Positions 6,068 to 7,115 of a DNA stretch of 7,115 bases are shown in pieces. The notes beneath the pieces are model-generated. The model worked only from the letters and a program-made list of their open reading frames with translations, did no database searches and was not told where the DNA came from. Position 1 is the first letter of the stretch. Each line of letters starts with the position of its first letter. Source of the DNA: Kiloniellaceae bacterium (GTDB taxonomy: Bacteria; Pseudomonadota; Alphaproteobacteria; Kiloniellales; Kiloniellaceae); contig JANQKX010000724.1 of the NCBI GenBank assembly GCA_028280915.1, forward strand, positions 1 through 7,115, read 5' to 3'. The translations under genes and the position numbers were made by a program.

Positions 6068-6606
6068 TATTTGCAGGCCTCGCTGATGGTGCGGTGGGCC
6101 TTGGTGAAGCCGCTGAGGGAATAGGTGTCCGTGGTGGTGGTGCCCCGGCTGGAAATGCCCTTCACGATCATGCGGTTGCCCCGGACCATGGCCTGAACCA
6201 GTTCCCCGTCGGTTTCGCTGTCGGCGGCCCAGGCCGAATCCCCTTTGGTGAACAGCTGCTTTTTCAGGGATCCGATGGTGACTTCCACGGTGCTATCGTC
6301 CTTGAAGGTATAGCCGGCCAGGAAGCTGACCTCGTCGCGGCGGTTTTCCGCCGGGCGATGGGTCACCAAGGCGTAGATGTCGCCGCGCCGGGTATAGTCG
6401 CCTTCGTCCTTGATGGGCTGGCTGGCCATGTAGCAGGCCGGATTGCCGTCCTCGAAGAACTTAAAGGCGCTCCAATCGCCGAAGTCCCCCAGGCGCTCGA
6501 TGCCTTGGGCCTTGGCGGCCGGGGCGGCCAGCAGCAAAAGGGCGGCCAGAAGGCCAAAGATGACGCGGTGATGAGAGAACACCCGAAGAGTTGGCTTTAC
6601 TTGCAT
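6067..6606 (-). CDS. IalB-family (invasion-associated locus B) exported protein
   Basis: The 179-residue product starts with a Sec signal peptide: a basic N-terminus (to about residue 14), a hydrophobic core IFGLLAALLLLAAPA (16-30) and an AKA|Q cleavage site after residue 33. The mature part carries the IalB-family opening FGDWSAFKF.EDG..CYMASQP (42-64) and a beta-rich body. Cys58 and Cys178 could form a disulfide in the periplasm. The family is named after a Bartonella gene linked to red-cell invasion, but it is widespread in free-living alphaproteobacteria, where its role is not established; a virulence role should not be assumed here. The ATG at 6606 gives a complete signal peptide, but its ribosome-binding site is weak. 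The gene stands alone between the TrmH-like gene and rlmN, with a terminator at its end. Confidence 0.85.
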   Translation of the reverse strand: MQVKPTLRVFSHHRVIFGLLAALLLLAAPAAKAQGIERLGDFGDWSAFKFFEDGNPACYMASQPIKDEGDYTRRGDIYALVTHRPAENRRDEVSFLAGYTFKDDSTVEVTIGSLKKQLFTKGDSAWAADSETDGELVQAMVRGNRMIVKGISSRGTTTTDTYSLSGFTKAHRTISEACK

Positions 6607-6716
6607 GATTTGGACCGATTATTTGCAGTTATTCAGACCGGAAGGAAAACTAGGGGTAAATTTGGGCGGTTCTGAGGCGCCCGGAGACAAAATCTCGAGC
6701 GGGATATCAGGCCGCG
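6607..6716. other. Gap between the TrmH-like gene and ialB
   Basis: This 110-bp stretch becomes AT-rich over about 6607-6660, as expected upstream of ialB. I could not pick a convincing -35/-10 pair, and I see no good terminator for the preceding gene. It contains small palindromes (CTCGAG, GATATC) without clear meaning. Confidence 0.4.
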
Positions 6717-7115
6717 TCATGGCGGCGAGGTTTGTTTCAAGGAGGGTTGCGCCGCTTTTTTGCGGCGGATCACTTGGGCGCCCTGCACGTGGCTCGGCAA
6801 GGCCTCGGGTTTGCCCCGGGGATTGGTCGGGCGGCGGGGGAAGCGGCCCTGGGACAGCAGGCGGTCATACATGACCAGCGCCCCGGCGATGCCCACGTTG
6901 ACGCAAAACTTCATGGGGATCTTGATCATGTGGTCGCAGCGCGCCTGGGCCTGGGCGGAAAGGCTGCCCTTTTCCGGGCCCAGCAAATAGGCCGCGGCCT
7001 GGGGATGGTGGAAGCTGGGCAATTCCATGGCCGTTTCCGTGAGTTCCACGCCCACCAGGGCACAGCCCCGGGGCAGCTGAAGCTCGTCAACGGAAGCATA
7101 GGTATAGAGGGGCAG
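6717..7115 (-). CDS. TrmH/SpoU-like tRNA/rRNA methyltransferase, C-terminal part
   Basis: The 3' end of a gene that begins beyond the right edge; 132 residues and the TGA stop are visible, and the frame is open to the edge (a GTG at 7055 is internal). SPOUT-fold methyltransferases use a trefoil knot to bind S-adenosylmethionine and 2'-O-methylate tRNA or rRNA. The knot motifs are visible: AAYLLGPEKGSLS (41-53) corresponds to motif 2 and IKIPMKFCVNVGIAGALVMYDRL (64-86) to motif 3, with Cys in place of the usual Ser before the Val-Asn. This variant is familiar in alphaproteobacterial proteins annotated simply as RNA methyltransferase, and the substrate cannot be read from the sequence. After about residue 100 comes a basic, low-complexity tail (RRKKAAQPSLK) that could help bind RNA. 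Confidence 0.85.
   Translation of the reverse strand: MPLYTYASVDELQLPRGCALVGVELTETAMELPSFHHPQAAAYLLGPEKGSLSAQAQARCDHMIKIPMKFCVNVGIAGALVMYDRLLSQGRFPRRPTNPRGKPEALPSHVQGAQVIRRKKAAQPSLKQTSPP

Noticed and set aside
6750..6767. GC-rich hairpin with a run of T, resembling a terminator
   Set aside because: The T run is in the loop, not after the stem, and the element lies within coding sequence (Arg-Arg-Lys-Lys-Ala-Ala).
6786..6791. CACGTG, the centre of parS, inside the TrmH-like gene
   Set aside because: Only the six central bases match; the flanking bases needed for parS are absent.

Overview
The window is GC-rich, densely packed bacterial chromosome and looks like an alphaproteobacterium, probably of a Rhodospirillales-like lineage. 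The clues are the gene order mnmG-rsmG-parA-parB, RsmG and ParB sequences of alphaproteobacterial type, an IalB-family exported protein, and a TrmH-like RNA methyltransferase of the sub-type seen in that class. The lineage is inferred from sequence style; no database was searched.

Left half, plus strand (1-3291): the 3' end of mnmG (tRNA wobble-uridine modification), then rsmG (16S rRNA m7G527 methyltransferase), parA and parB (chromosome segregation ATPase and CTP-dependent DNA clamp). Two perfect copies of the 16-bp parS site TGTTTCACGTGAAACA lie 138 bp apart. One is in the mnmG-rsmG gap; the other is inside rsmG, where it encodes Asn-Val-Ser-Arg-Glu-Thr. The segment therefore carries the whole ParABS system: the sites, the clamp that loads on them, and the ATPase that moves the complex. 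This arrangement is usually close to the replication origin, but no origin is recognisable here.

Right half, minus strand (3460-7115): reading leftward from the right edge come the 3' end of a TrmH/SpoU-like RNA methyltransferase, an IalB-family secreted protein with a clear signal peptide, rlmN (radical-SAM 23S rRNA/tRNA methyltransferase) and argG (argininosuccinate synthase). A good intrinsic terminator follows ialB, and promoter-like elements precede rlmN and argG, so these genes are probably separate transcription units. parB and argG converge on a 168-bp gap rich in inverted repeats.

Four of the eight genes modify RNA (mnmG, rsmG, rlmN and the TrmH-like gene). No mobile element, CRISPR array, tRNA, rRNA or frameshifted gene was seen. 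No gap between genes exceeds 300 bases. This is a conserved housekeeping region and I found no new multigene system. The points most worth a second look are small: the parS embedded in rsmG, a possible leader peptide ending in an ATGA overlap with the rsmG start, and the signals in the parA-parB and rlmN-argG gaps.
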